From assembly GCF_022023855.1 (NCBI RefSeq), contig NZ_CP059451.1, forward strand, positions 558,001 to 622,000: a DNA stretch of 64,000 bases. Direction: 5' to 3'. This DNA comes from Azospirillum brasilense (GTDB lineage Bacteria > Pseudomonadota > Alphaproteobacteria > Azospirillales > Azospirillaceae). The notes under the pieces were generated by a model that was given only the letters and a program-made list of their open reading frames with translations, did not search any database and was not told the DNA's origin. The position numbers and the translations under genes were made by a program. This document shows, piece after piece, positions 7,065-15,789 of this stretch. The stretch's first letter is position 1, and every line of letters starts with the position of its first letter.

Positions 7065-9035
7065 GTGGAGAGTGAGTTGCCGACCGGCGTTGGCGGTGAG
7101 CCGCTGTCGGGCGAGCGGCGATTCGAACTGCTCGTCAACAGCGTCCACGATTACGCCATCTACATGCTCGATCCACACGGAATCGTGACCAGCTGGAATC
7201 CGGGTGTCCAGCGGTTCAAGGGATACACGGCCGCGGAAATCATCGGCCAGCATTTCTCGCGCTTCTACACCGATGACGATCAGCGTGCCGGAGTGCCGCA
7301 GCGGGCGCTCTCCATCGCCTCGATCGAAGGAAAATTCGAGGCGGAAGGTTGGCGGGTTCGCAAGGACGGCACGCGCTTTTGGGCGCACGTCATCATCGAT
7401 CCCATCCGTGACGACGCCGGGAAGCTGATTGGGTTTGCCAAGATCACGCGCGACGTCACCGAGCGCAAGCAGGCGCAGGAGGCTCTGCAACAGAGCGAGG
7501 CACGCTTTCGCCTGCTGGTCCAGGGAGTGATCGACTACGCGATCTTCATGCTCGATACAACCGGGCATATCACGAACTGGAATTCCGGTGCCCAGCGAAT
7601 GAAGGGCTACGCTGCCGAGGAGATCATCGGAGAGCATTTCTCCCGCTTCTACACCGCCGAGGATCGCGCCACCGGCGTCCCGATGCAGGGGTTGCGCACC
7701 GCTGAGCAAACCGGAAAATTCGAAACCGAAGGCTGGCGGCTCCGTAAGGATGGCACCCGCTTCTGGGCCAGCGTTGTCATTGACGCGATTCGGGATGACA
7801 ACGGGCGCCTCGTCGGTTTTGCCAAAGTCACCCGCGACATCACCGAACGCAAGTTGGCGCAAGAAGCATTGGAAGAAACCCGTGCAGCACTCTTCCAGGC
7901 GCAGAAGATGGAAGCGGTGGGCCAACTGACCGGCGGCATCGCGCACGACTTCAACAATTTGCTTCAGGCCATTGGCGGCAGTCTGGAGATTATCCAACGG
8001 CGGCTCGTGACGGGGCAAGGCGACATCGAGGCGTATGTGACCGCCGCCAAAACCTCGGTTGACCGGGCGAAGACTCTGACGCAGAGGCTGCTCGCCTTTT
8101 CCCGCCGGCAACCGCTTCAACCCGAGCGCACCGACCTCAAGACGCTCGTGGATGGACTGCGGGACCTGATCGAACGTTCGGTCGGCGAAGCGATCCAGGT
8201 CGAGACAGTGCTGGCTCCCGAACTGTGGCCGATCTGGGCGGACGCCAATCAGGTCGAGGCTGCGCTGCTGAACTTGGCCATCAACGCCCGCGATGCAATG
8301 CCCCGTGGCGGGCAACTCACCATTCGGGGCGTCAACATCCATCTGGATGCGACCGCGGCGGCTTCGGAGGCCGGAGTGCAGCCCGGCGACTACACACTGC
8401 TTGAGGTGGCCGACACCGGCACCGGCATGCCGCCGGACGTTCTCGACCGTGCCTTCGAACCATTCTTCACGACGAAGCCGCTTGGTCAAGGAACGGGTCT
8501 GGGGTTGAGCCAGATCTATGGCTTTGCCCGTCAGTCGGGCGGGTATGTCCGAATCGACAGCGAAGTGGGCCATGGAACCTCCGTGAAACTGTACCTGCCT
8601 CGCTCTCACCAAGCGGAAAATCTCGGTTCCGTCCCTGTGAAGGTCCCCGATCAGCCGCAGCAGCCGGTGCCGGGAACCGTGCTGGTGGTGGAGGACGAAC
8701 CGATTGTCCGCATGCTGCTTGTGGAGGCGCTCCGGGAGCAGGGGGCGACGGTCTTGGAGGCCGAGGATGGAAACGAAGCCTTGACCATTCTCAACTCCCC
8801 GGTGGGGATCGACCTTCTGGTAACGGATGTCGGCTTGCCAGGCATCACCGGACAACGGGTCGCGGAAACAGCCCGGTCATTGCGGCCGGACCTGAAAATC
8901 ATGTTTTTGACCGGCTACGCCTGCAATGCCGTCCTGGACAAGGAACTGCTGGCACCACATACACGACTTTTGAGCAAGCCCATTGCCATTGACCAGTTCC
9001 TCGCCCAGGTGAATGCAATGTTGCGCAGCGGTTGA
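7065..9035 (+). CDS. Hybrid sensor histidine kinase (PAS-PAS-HisKA-HATPase-REC)
   Basis: A 656-residue cytoplasmic hybrid kinase without membrane segments. Two closely similar PAS domains (about 22-135 and 146-260), each ending in a GFAKxTRDxTERK linker, sense a soluble signal. The dimerisation/phosphotransfer helix carries His294 in GGIAHDFNNLLQ. The ATPase shows an N box (LLNLAINARDAM), a G1 box (VADTGTGMPPD), an F box (EPFFTTKPLGQG) and a G2 box (GTGLGLS). A C-terminal receiver domain (VLVVEDEP...) has its phospho-acceptor at Asp588 in LLVTDVGLPG. The start is GTG behind GCGGAG. The two PAS copies look like a recent internal duplication. No partner regulator is adjacent; the nearest downstream genes are stress genes with their own promoter. 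Confidence 0.93.
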   Translation: MESELPTGVGGEPLSGERRFELLVNSVHDYAIYMLDPHGIVTSWNPGVQRFKGYTAAEIIGQHFSRFYTDDDQRAGVPQRALSIASIEGKFEAEGWRVRKDGTRFWAHVIIDPIRDDAGKLIGFAKITRDVTERKQAQEALQQSEARFRLLVQGVIDYAIFMLDTTGHITNWNSGAQRMKGYAAEEIIGEHFSRFYTAEDRATGVPMQGLRTAEQTGKFETEGWRLRKDGTRFWASVVIDAIRDDNGRLVGFAKVTRDITERKLAQEALEETRAALFQAQKMEAVGQLTGGIAHDFNNLLQAIGGSLEIIQRRLVTGQGDIEAYVTAAKTSVDRAKTLTQRLLAFSRRQPLQPERTDLKTLVDGLRDLIERSVGEAIQVETVLAPELWPIWADANQVEAALLNLAINARDAMPRGGQLTIRGVNIHLDATAAASEAGVQPGDYTLLEVADTGTGMPPDVLDRAFEPFFTTKPLGQGTGLGLSQIYGFARQSGGYVRIDSEVGHGTSVKLYLPRSHQAENLGSVPVKVPDQPQQPVPGTVLVVEDEPIVRMLLVEALREQGATVLEAEDGNEALTILNSPVGIDLLVTDVGLPGITGQRVAETARSLRPDLKIMFLTGYACNAVLDKELLAPHTRLLSKPIAIDQFLAQVNAMLRSG

Positions 9036-9385
9036 AAATTCTTCGACCTGCCTCATTCCTGCTCAGCTGGAATCCTGCTCCATCAGGCCGCCGTTGACGT
9101 CGGGCTTGGTGGCGTTGGGTGCAGCCGCATAGACGGTGCATCGTGACGTTCACCAGGGGACCGATGCCGTCCGCTTCAGCGCTGTCGGCTCTGTCGCCGC
9201 GTTTTCGCAATGGCGGAGAGCGGGTAGAACCCGACCTCTTTCACCAACGTTGCCGGATGTGCGGTTGGGCCATTTTTTATCTGGTCTTTGCACGTCGTTG
9301 CGCCGTTTGAAGGCCACAACGGCTGGGCTCCCAGCCCATCCAGGCCAAAAGACCACGCCCTGTTTTCATCTCTCCTTTCCTTACT
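9036..9385. other. Intergenic stretch upstream of the stress cassette
   Basis: No gene was recognised in this roughly 350-base stretch. It contains a short GGCTGGG/CCCAGCC inverted repeat near 9322 whose 2-base gap is too tight for a good hairpin. The stress promoter begins at 9386. Confidence 0.4.
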
Positions 9386-9410
9386 GGAACGGTGAAGAGG
9401 AGCTGCTGTT
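9386..9410 (+). promoter_or_regulatory. EcfG-type general stress response promoter
   Basis: GGAAC at 9386-9390 is followed, after exactly 17 bases, by GTT at 9408-9410. This matches the alphaproteobacterial EcfG consensus (GGAAC, 16-17 bases, CGTT/GTT). It lies 32 bases upstream of the first gene of a DUF2382 stress cassette, the expected place and type of target. Confidence 0.7.
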
Positions 9411-9442
9411 AAGACCCCAGTGGCCCAGCCGGAGATGACGTC

Positions 9443-9571
9443 ATGGCGAACGATCGAGGTCCCAAAAAGTTCGGTGTTTATGAAGCTGCAAGCGCAGGTG
9501 GTCTCAATTGGACGTGGATCATCGTTGGGCTGATTGTGCTCGCGATCCTCCTGTACTTTTTCTTGCGCTAG
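9443..9571 (+). CDS. Small single-pass membrane protein (42 aa)
   Basis: A 42-residue protein starting MANDRGPKKFGVYEAAS and ending in one strong transmembrane helix, WTWIIVGLIVLAILLYFFLR. It has a good ribosome binding site (GGAGATGACGTC before ATG) and lies just behind the EcfG-type promoter and 8 bases before the DUF2382 gene. It is probably the first cistron of the stress operon. No named family was recognised. Its size, basic soluble N-terminus and single helix fit a stress-induced membrane peptide or a partner for the DUF2382 proteins (inference). Confidence 0.75.
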   Translation: MANDRGPKKFGVYEAASAGGLNWTWIIVGLIVLAILLYFFLR

Positions 9572-9579
9572 GGTGCATC

Positions 9580-9996
9580 ATGGCCAGCGACCGCGAAGAG
9601 GTCGTTCCGCTTCATGAGGAAACCGCCTCGGTTGGCAAGCGCCAGATCGAGCGCGGTCGTGTGCGGGTGACCACCAAGGTCACCGAGCATGAGGAACTCG
9701 TCCGACAGGCGCTGAAGCGCGAGGATGTCGAGATCGTTCGGGTGCCGGTGAACCGGGCCATCGATGCCCATCCGGACATTCGCCAGGATGGCACCACAAC
9801 CATCATCCCGGTCGTCGAGGAGATGCTGGTGGTCGAACGTCGGCTGGTTTTGCGGGAAGAGATCCATCTGCGCAAGACCACGAGCACTGTCCAAGCCGAG
9901 CAGCCGATCACCCTCCGTTCGGAAGAAGCCATCGTCGAATTCATTGACGAACCTGGGGAGCGTGGTGCCAGGACCGACCAACCCAACGAGGACTAG
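9580..9996 (+). CDS. DUF2382 (YsnF/AvaK) domain stress protein
   Basis: A 138-residue protein made almost entirely of one DUF2382 domain: REEVVPLHEETASVGKRQIE, then RVRVTTKVTEHEELV and a VVEEMLVVERRLVLREEIHL repeat-like strand region. The family is linked to stress adaptation (PRC-barrel-associated YsnF proteins), but the biochemical role is unknown. The ATG at 9580 is chosen because it opens the domain directly and follows the small membrane gene by 8 bases. It is followed after 4 bases by a second, larger DUF2382 gene, so all three form one operon under the EcfG-like promoter. Confidence 0.88.
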   Translation: MASDREEVVPLHEETASVGKRQIERGRVRVTTKVTEHEELVRQALKREDVEIVRVPVNRAIDAHPDIRQDGTTTIIPVVEEMLVVERRLVLREEIHLRKTTSTVQAEQPITLRSEEAIVEFIDEPGERGARTDQPNED

Positions 9997-10000
9997 GCTT

Positions 10001-10930
10001 ATGAACAAGACCATCATTGCCCTTTACGATACGCGCGCCGACGCCGAAGCCGCCCTTCGGGATCTCGAAGCCGAGGGCTTCGACCGCAGCGTCGGTGAGA
10101 TCGTCTCGCACAGCGACGCCGGTGGCGGCGGTGGCTTCCTGTCCCGCCTGAGCAATTGGAACGTCCCGGACACCGATGCTCACGTCTATGCCGAGGGGAT
10201 GCGGCGTGGCGGCACGCTTCTGAAGCTGCGGTTGGACGATGAGGACGTGGACCGGGCCATCGCGGTTCTGGAGCGCGGCACCGTTGTCGATATTGAACAC
10301 CGGGGCGAGGCGTACCGCTCGGCCGGATGGACGGGTTACGATGAGACCGCCGCACCATATGACGAAGCCTCGGCTGCCGAGGAGCGGGCACGCTATGCGG
10401 TTGGCGGGGCGGGAAGCAATGCCCAGCTCGGCAACGCGGCCGAAGCATTCCGCAGCGTGAACACGACCGACACCACGGCGGATGCTGCGATGAACACCGG
10501 GGTTGGCAGCGGTCGCGAAGAGGTGGTTCCGGTCACCGAAGAGGAATTGTCCATCGGCAAGCGCGCCGTGGAGCGCGGGGTCGTGCGCGTGCGCACCTAT
10601 GTGATCGAAACACCGGTCGAGGAGCAGGTTCGTCTGCGCGACGAGACGGTTTCCGTCGAGCGCCGTCCCATCATGCGCGAGGTTGGAGACGTTCCGGCCG
10701 ATGCGTTCCGTGAACGCACCATCGAAGTGAGCGAAACCGACGAGGAGGCGGTGGTCCAGAAGCGCGCGGTGGTCAAGGAAGAGGTGGTCATCCGCAAGGA
10801 TGTCGAGGAACGCGCCCAGACCGTGTCGGATACGGTCCGCCGTACCGAGGTTGAGGTCGAGGACAACCGAACCGGAACGTCGCGCAGTGGGGTGGAGAAC
10901 ACCGGACGCCGGGACGACATCGAGCGGTAA
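10001..10930 (+). CDS. Stress protein: YflT/17M-like N-terminus plus DUF2382 domain
   Basis: A 309-residue two-domain protein. Residues 1-105 (TIIALYDTRADAEAALRDLE, then a Gly-rich loop) resemble the general stress protein 17M/YflT fold. A low-complexity acidic/Ala linker follows. Residues about 168-285 form a DUF2382 domain (REEVVPVTEEELSIGKRAVE, RVRTYVIETPVEEQVRLRDE), closely similar to the preceding gene's product, which points to a duplicated domain within one operon. Highly charged coiled-coil-like segments end the protein. The ATG at 10001 follows GAGGACTAGG and lies 4 bases after the previous stop. A GC-rich hairpin terminator follows. Confidence 0.88.
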   Translation: MNKTIIALYDTRADAEAALRDLEAEGFDRSVGEIVSHSDAGGGGGFLSRLSNWNVPDTDAHVYAEGMRRGGTLLKLRLDDEDVDRAIAVLERGTVVDIEHRGEAYRSAGWTGYDETAAPYDEASAAEERARYAVGGAGSNAQLGNAAEAFRSVNTTDTTADAAMNTGVGSGREEVVPVTEEELSIGKRAVERGVVRVRTYVIETPVEEQVRLRDETVSVERRPIMREVGDVPADAFRERTIEVSETDEEAVVQKRAVVKEEVVIRKDVEERAQTVSDTVRRTEVEVEDNRTGTSRSGVENTGRRDDIER

Positions 10931-10957
10931 CGCTCACAGTGGTGCCTCACAAAGATA

Positions 10958-10981
10958 AAGGGGCGGCCGTCGCCGCCCCTT
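10958..10981 (+). terminator. Terminator of the stress operon
   Basis: A perfect 10-bp stem (AAGGGGCGGC / GCCGCCCCTT) with a 4-base loop lies 27 bases after the last DUF2382 gene. The T-tract is weak (TTGTTC), but the stem is very stable. Confidence 0.75.
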
Positions 10982-11054
10982 GTTCAGCACACAGACCGGC
11001 CCCTAGGGCGCAGCGCGTACGGAACGTTCAACGAATCTGCCCACTCCGTTGGGA

Positions 11055-14000
11055 ATGAATGGGCATCCGGCTGTTAAGAGCCAACCATCCCTGTTTCCCC
11101 TGACGCAGTGTGCCATGCCTGACTCTGCATCTTTGATGCAATCCGACCGCGCCGCTTTCCGCTTGGACCGGTCAATCACCTGCGCCGCCCCGGCCGAAGG
11201 CGCCCTGGCAATTGAGCTTGCCAGATGCGCCGCCTGTGAACAGGCGGCGCCATTGGTCGTGACCCGCAGCGACACCCGGGCTGTCCGGCTCGCCAGGGCG
11301 ATCCGGGACGTCGCGCCGGACCTGGACGTCGTGCTTATTCCAGGTTGGGACGTCCCCCTTGGCGAGCGGGGCCAGCCATCGCGGGCCGTGCTTGGGCAAC
11401 GGGCCGCTGCCCTCACCGCCTTGTCCCGACCGGCCAAAGGCGCCAAGCGGCTGGTTCTGGCGACCGCCGAGGCGGCGCTGCAGCGTCTTCCGCCTCCCGA
11501 CGCTTGGCCCGACGTCGCGTTGGTCATCGCGACGGACACACCTTATGAGGAGGAGACTTGGCGGAACCGACTCGTTGCCGGCGGCTACATCCTCGACGAC
11601 CGGATCGACGAACCGGGGGAAGCCGCGTTTCGCGGTTCCGTCGTGGAGATCTTTCCGGGCGACGCCGACCGCCCCGTCCGCTGCGACATCGTCGATGGCC
11701 GGGTCGCACGGATACGGACCTTTGATCCGGCAAGCCAGCGCTCGACGGGCGACTGCGACCGGATCACCGTTCTTCCGGTGACCGAAATCCCGGCGACACC
11801 GGAGATCGTCGCACGGTTGATCCAAGGGCTGGGAAGCCGCAGAGACCCAACGGCTGCGGGGCTCGCGGAGGAACTCGCCGCCGGACGGCGCCCCTACGCT
11901 TTCGAGCGCCTGCTGCCCCTGGCCTACGACCGCCTGCCGAGTTTGCTTGAGCTTCTTGCCGACAGTCCGGTCGTCATTGACGAGGGGGTCGGCGATCGGC
12001 TGGAGGCGCGGTTCGACGAGCTGGAGGAAGTCGACGCATCGGCCATGCACCTCGACCGCAACGCGTGGGAGACGGGGTTGCGTGGGCGCGCGGTTCTGAC
12101 CCTGGAGCCCGACCGGCAAGCCTCGTCCAGCGAGGCACCGGCGGTGTCCGAACGCACCCTCCCCCGCCTCGCCGGAGAGAGGATTGCCGCGGGCGAATCC
12201 GTGATCATTGCCGCCGCGAACGCCACCGACGCGGCCAGGATGGCGGAGCGGGTGGCGGCGGCGACCGGCCGGGCGGTGCCGGTGCTCGACCGCTGGCCGG
12301 TGGACGGGCTTTCCGTGACGCCGGCAGCCCTGGTGCTTCGGGTCGCGGCGGGCTTCACGTTCGACGGCGTGACGGTGCTCGCCCAACGCCCCCGTCCGGA
12401 AGGCGGAGCCGGCCCGGTCGCCCCGCTGGCACCCGTCGACCTGTCGTGCGACGATCTTGCGGTCCATCTCGACTACGGGATCGGTGCGGTGCGCGGGCTC
12501 GAAACGGTCGAGGCCGGAGGCCAGCCGGAAGACGTTTTGGTGATGGAGTATGCCCGCGAGAATCGGCTCCTGGTGCCGGCGGCCGATCTCGACCGCGTGT
12601 GGCGCTACGGCAGCAGCGACGCCCAGGTGGCGCTCGATGGGCTCAAAGGCGGAAATTGGATCACCCGCCGTGCGGAGTTGGAGCGCGAGATCGGCCGAAC
12701 CGCCAAAAGCCTCGTGCGCCAAGCCGAGCGCCGGGCCCGCAAGAAAGCCCCCGTGATCGCGCCGCCGGCCGGACCGATGCGGCGCGTGGCCGCCCGCTTC
12801 CCCTACGAGGAGACCGCAGGGCAGCGGCGCGCCATCACCGCTGTGATGGCCGAACTCGCCAGCGGGCGGCCCATGGACCATCTGGTCTGCGCCGACGTCG
12901 GCTATGGCAAGACCGAAGTGGCGTTGCGCGCCGCGGCGGCGGTCGCTTTCACCGGCCGGCAGGTTGCCGTTCTTGCTCCGACCAGCGTGCTCGCCCGACA
13001 GCACTTGGAGGTGTTCCGACGGCGGCTGGCCGGCTTGGGGCTGCGCATCGAGCCGTTGACCGGCGGCATGGCGGCGTCGGCCGCAAAGGCCGTGCGCGAA
13101 GGCCTCGCCGACGGATCGGTGGCGATCGCGGTCGGCACCCATGCCCTTTTGTCGAAGACGGTGCGCTTCGCCGACTTGGCGTTGGTCGTCGTCGACGAGG
13201 AGCAGCGCTTCGGCACCGTGCAGAAACGGGCGTTGGCTCGGCTTTCGGCCGGCGTCCACTGTCTGGCGCTCAGCGCCACGCCGGTTCCGCGGACGCTGCA
13301 GGGGGCGCTGGCGGGACTGCGGGGAGTCAGCGTCATCGATACCCCCCCGGTGCGGCGGCGCCCGGTGCGCACGCGGGTCACCCCCTATGACCCTTCGGTT
13401 CTGCGGGCCGCCTTGATACGCGAAAAGGCGCGGGGCGGACAGAGCTTCTGCGTGGCACCGCGGATCGCCGACCTGCCGGCGCTGGAGGCCGAGGTGCGCG
13501 CGCTCGCGCCCGATCTGTCGGTCGCCGTCGCGCACGGCCGTCTCCCCATTGCCGAACTTGATCAGGTCATGTTCGATGTGGCGGAAGGAACGGTCGACGT
13601 GCTGGTTTCAACCCCCATCATCGAGACCGGCATCGACATTCCCCGTGCCAACACCATCGTAATCCGCCGCCCCGACCTGTTCGGGCTCGGGCAGCTCCAT
13701 CAGCTCCGCGGCCGGGTCGGGCGCGGAGGAGCGCAGGCCTACGCCTATCTGCTGACCGATCCGGACACTCCGCTCGGCGAGCGAACCGAGCGGCGGCTGG
13801 GCTCGCTTGAGGCGATCGAAAGCCTGGGCGGTGGCTTCGCCCTCAGTTTGCTCGATCTCGACCAGCGCGGGGCGGGCGACCTGCTGGGAACCGATCAGAG
13901 CGGCCATCTGCGCTTGGTCGGAACCGAGCTGTACCAGCATCTGCTGGCCCGCGCGCTGGCCGGCGCCGAGACGGACGATTCCCCCGAACTGCGCCTGGGC

Positions 14001-14420
14001 GTGCCGCAGACCATTCCCGCCGCCTACCTTCCGGAGGAGGAATTGCGCATCGGCCTGCACCGCCGCCTCTCGCGTCTGCGCGACGAAGCGGCGGTCGAAC
14101 CGTTGCGCGAAGAGATCGAGGACCGCTTCGGGCCGTTGCCGGAGGAGGTCGAGCTGTTGCTGGCGGCCGCTGCGCTCCGCGCGCGCTGCCGGCGGCTGGG
14201 CGTCGCCGCCTTGGCCGCCGGGCCCTCGGGTGTATCGCTGACCCTGAACGACACGCCCTGCCGGGCCGTGCGCGAAGCGGCGCTGGAGCGTCTCGGGACT
14301 GGACAGGTGCGCCGGACAGACGACCGCCTCGTCTTTGCGCTGAGCGCCGACGGACCGTCGGAGATCCTGGACAATGCGCGCACCCTGCTCGATCAGCTTC
14401 CGCCTATCGGCACGGCCTGA
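11055..14420 (+). CDS. mfd: Mfd-like transcription-repair coupling factor (DEAD/DEAH helicase)
   Basis: About 1,121 residues with the full Mfd layout. A UvrB-like N-terminal module (LIPGWDVPLGERGQPSRAVL, FRGSVVEIFPG) is followed by the CarD-like RNA-polymerase interaction domain (VHLDYGIGAVRGLET, near 470). The SF2 motor has Walker A ADVGYGKTEVA (Lys619), motif II DEEQRFG, SATPVPRTLQ and motif VI RGRVGRGG. A C-terminal TRCF regulatory domain follows (EEIEDRFGPLPEEVELLL). Mfd removes stalled RNA polymerase and recruits UvrA. The length is close to housekeeping Mfd, but the N-terminal region is divergent and Ala-rich, and the surroundings are accessory, so this may be a second copy (inference). 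The start is uncertain: ATG at 11055 or 11115; neither has a clear ribosome binding site. Confidence 0.85.
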   Translation: MNGHPAVKSQPSLFPLTQCAMPDSASLMQSDRAAFRLDRSITCAAPAEGALAIELARCAACEQAAPLVVTRSDTRAVRLARAIRDVAPDLDVVLIPGWDVPLGERGQPSRAVLGQRAAALTALSRPAKGAKRLVLATAEAALQRLPPPDAWPDVALVIATDTPYEEETWRNRLVAGGYILDDRIDEPGEAAFRGSVVEIFPGDADRPVRCDIVDGRVARIRTFDPASQRSTGDCDRITVLPVTEIPATPEIVARLIQGLGSRRDPTAAGLAEELAAGRRPYAFERLLPLAYDRLPSLLELLADSPVVIDEGVGDRLEARFDELEEVDASAMHLDRNAWETGLRGRAVLTLEPDRQASSSEAPAVSERTLPRLAGERIAAGESVIIAAANATDAARMAERVAAATGRAVPVLDRWPVDGLSVTPAALVLRVAAGFTFDGVTVLAQRPRPEGGAGPVAPLAPVDLSCDDLAVHLDYGIGAVRGLETVEAGGQPEDVLVMEYARENRLLVPAADLDRVWRYGSSDAQVALDGLKGGNWITRRAELEREIGRTAKSLVRQAERRARKKAPVIAPPAGPMRRVAARFPYEETAGQRRAITAVMAELASGRPMDHLVCADVGYGKTEVALRAAAAVAFTGRQVAVLAPTSVLARQHLEVFRRRLAGLGLRIEPLTGGMAASAAKAVREGLADGSVAIAVGTHALLSKTVRFADLALVVVDEEQRFGTVQKRALARLSAGVHCLALSATPVPRTLQGALAGLRGVSVIDTPPVRRRPVRTRVTPYDPSVLRAALIREKARGGQSFCVAPRIADLPALEAEVRALAPDLSVAVAHGRLPIAELDQVMFDVAEGTVDVLVSTPIIETGIDIPRANTIVIRRPDLFGLGQLHQLRGRVGRGGAQAYAYLLTDPDTPLGERTERRLGSLEAIESLGGGFALSLLDLDQRGAGDLLGTDQSGHLRLVGTELYQHLLARALAGAETDDSPELRLGVPQTIPAAYLPEEELRIGLHRRLSRLRDEAAVEPLREEIEDRFGPLPEEVELLLAAAALRARCRRLGVAALAAGPSGVSLTLNDTPCRAVREAALERLGTGQVRRTDDRLVFALSADGPSEILDNARTLLDQLPPIGTA

Positions 14421-14607
14421 GCGGCATGAGGCGATTCACGGGCTCCCGGCATGAGGGCGGTGGCGATCCGGCGTCCACCGCTGTCCCATCACTCACCACG
14501 GTGCCAGTGTACTTCGTGCCATGTCGGCTCTGAAGGCAGCCTTGTGGAGCCATGTGCGGAAATCCCCCGTTATGATGGCCGGGAGTGTCTGATCCGGTGG
14601 ATGGCCC

Positions 14608-15690
14608 ATGCCGAGGCTTGGCGAGCGGAATGGCAACGAAACGTGGCGGATCAAATCTGCGCCCCGGCGAGGCCGGGTCCTTCATGTCCGCTCCGGAATG
14701 TCGGCGGAACAGACGCTCGCCCTTCGTGTCGGGCTCGTTGTCGTCCTGATCGCCCTGGTCATCGCGGTGTTCTGGTTCGACCGCGATGGCCTGAAGGACC
14801 AGATCGACGGCCATGTCAGCTTCCCCGACATCCTCTACTTCGCGATGATCACCGTCACCACCGTCGGTTACGGCGACATCGTTCCGGTCAGCGATACCGC
14901 ACGGCTGATCGACGCCTTCGCGGTCACGCCCATCCGCATCTTCATCTGGTTCATCTTCCTGGGCACCGCCTACGAATTCGTCGTGCAGCGGATCATCGAG
15001 GATTTCCGAATGAGCCGAATTCAGAAGCATCTGCAAGGGCATATCGTGCTGTGCGGCTTTGGACACAGTGGATTCATCGCCGCGCAGGAGACGGTCGCCA
15101 AGGGACATCCGGGCGAACGGATCGTCGTGATCGACCAGTCGAAGGAACGCATACGGCTGGCGGCCGAGGCGGGGTTCATCGGGTTGCTCGGCGACGCCAC
15201 CAGCGAAGAAATGCTGACCCGGGCCTGCGTGGGAAGCGCCAAGGCAGTGATCGTCAGCTCGGGCCGGGACGACACCACCATTCTGGTGATCTTGACCGTC
15301 CGCCATCTGTCCGCCAGCACCAAAATCGTGGGCAACATCAAGCAGGAGGAGAACATCAAGCTGGCCAAGCTGAGCGGCGCCGACCTGGTGGTGTCGCCGC
15401 CCAGGATCGGTGGCTATCTCATGGCCGACGCCGTGGAAACCAGCCATGCAACGCCATTCCTGTGCGACCTGATGTCGGTGGGTGGCCAAATGGTGCTGAC
15501 GGAGCGCCTGGCGGCCCAGGACGAAATCGGCAAGACCATGGCGGAGACAACCGCCGGCGTGGTTGTGCAGATCCACAGCAACGGCCGCGCCATTCCCTTC
15601 ACGGAACGTCACCGCCATATCATCCAGCCCGGAGACCTGCTGCTTGTGATCAGTCCGGCGCACGGTGACGAGAAGGCAGAAGGCCAATGA
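14608..15690 (+). CDS. Two-helix potassium channel with RCK (TrkA-N) domain
   Basis: A 360-residue ion channel. After a polar N-terminus come TM1 (GLVVVLIALVIAVFWF), a pore helix with the selectivity filter TVTTVGYGD, TM2 (PIRIFIWFIFLGTAYEFV) and a cytoplasmic RCK domain starting GHIVLCGFGHSG, a Rossmann nucleotide site. A C-terminal TrkA-C-like segment (HIIQPGDLLLVIS) ends the protein. The architecture is that of MthK/Kch-type K+ channels, gated by nucleotides or ions through the RCK ring. An alternative ATG at 14698 would remove 30 residues without touching TM1. The start at 14608 has GGTGGA nearby. It converges with the minus-strand glycan operon. Confidence 0.9.
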   Translation: MPRLGERNGNETWRIKSAPRRGRVLHVRSGMSAEQTLALRVGLVVVLIALVIAVFWFDRDGLKDQIDGHVSFPDILYFAMITVTTVGYGDIVPVSDTARLIDAFAVTPIRIFIWFIFLGTAYEFVVQRIIEDFRMSRIQKHLQGHIVLCGFGHSGFIAAQETVAKGHPGERIVVIDQSKERIRLAAEAGFIGLLGDATSEEMLTRACVGSAKAVIVSSGRDDTTILVILTVRHLSASTKIVGNIKQEENIKLAKLSGADLVVSPPRIGGYLMADAVETSHATPFLCDLMSVGGQMVLTERLAAQDEIGKTMAETTAGVVVQIHSNGRAIPFTERHRHIIQPGDLLLVISPAHGDEKAEGQ

Positions 15691-15789
15691 CCGCACTTCG
15701 TTTTCGATGACCCTGCCCAGATCGGCTGTGCACGGAGGCCACGATCGCCAGGAACGCTCCAAGCCCGAAAGTAATGCTCGAAGCGGTGG

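Noticed and set aside
9320-9340. GGCTGGG/CCCAGCC inverted repeat as a terminator of the kinase gene
   Set aside because: Only two bases between the arms, no T-tract, and about 290 bases from the stop codon.
11172-13535. Long minus-strand open frame opposite the Mfd-like gene
   Set aside because: No recognisable domains and Arg/Gly/His-rich composition typical of shadows; the helicase motifs lie on the plus strand.
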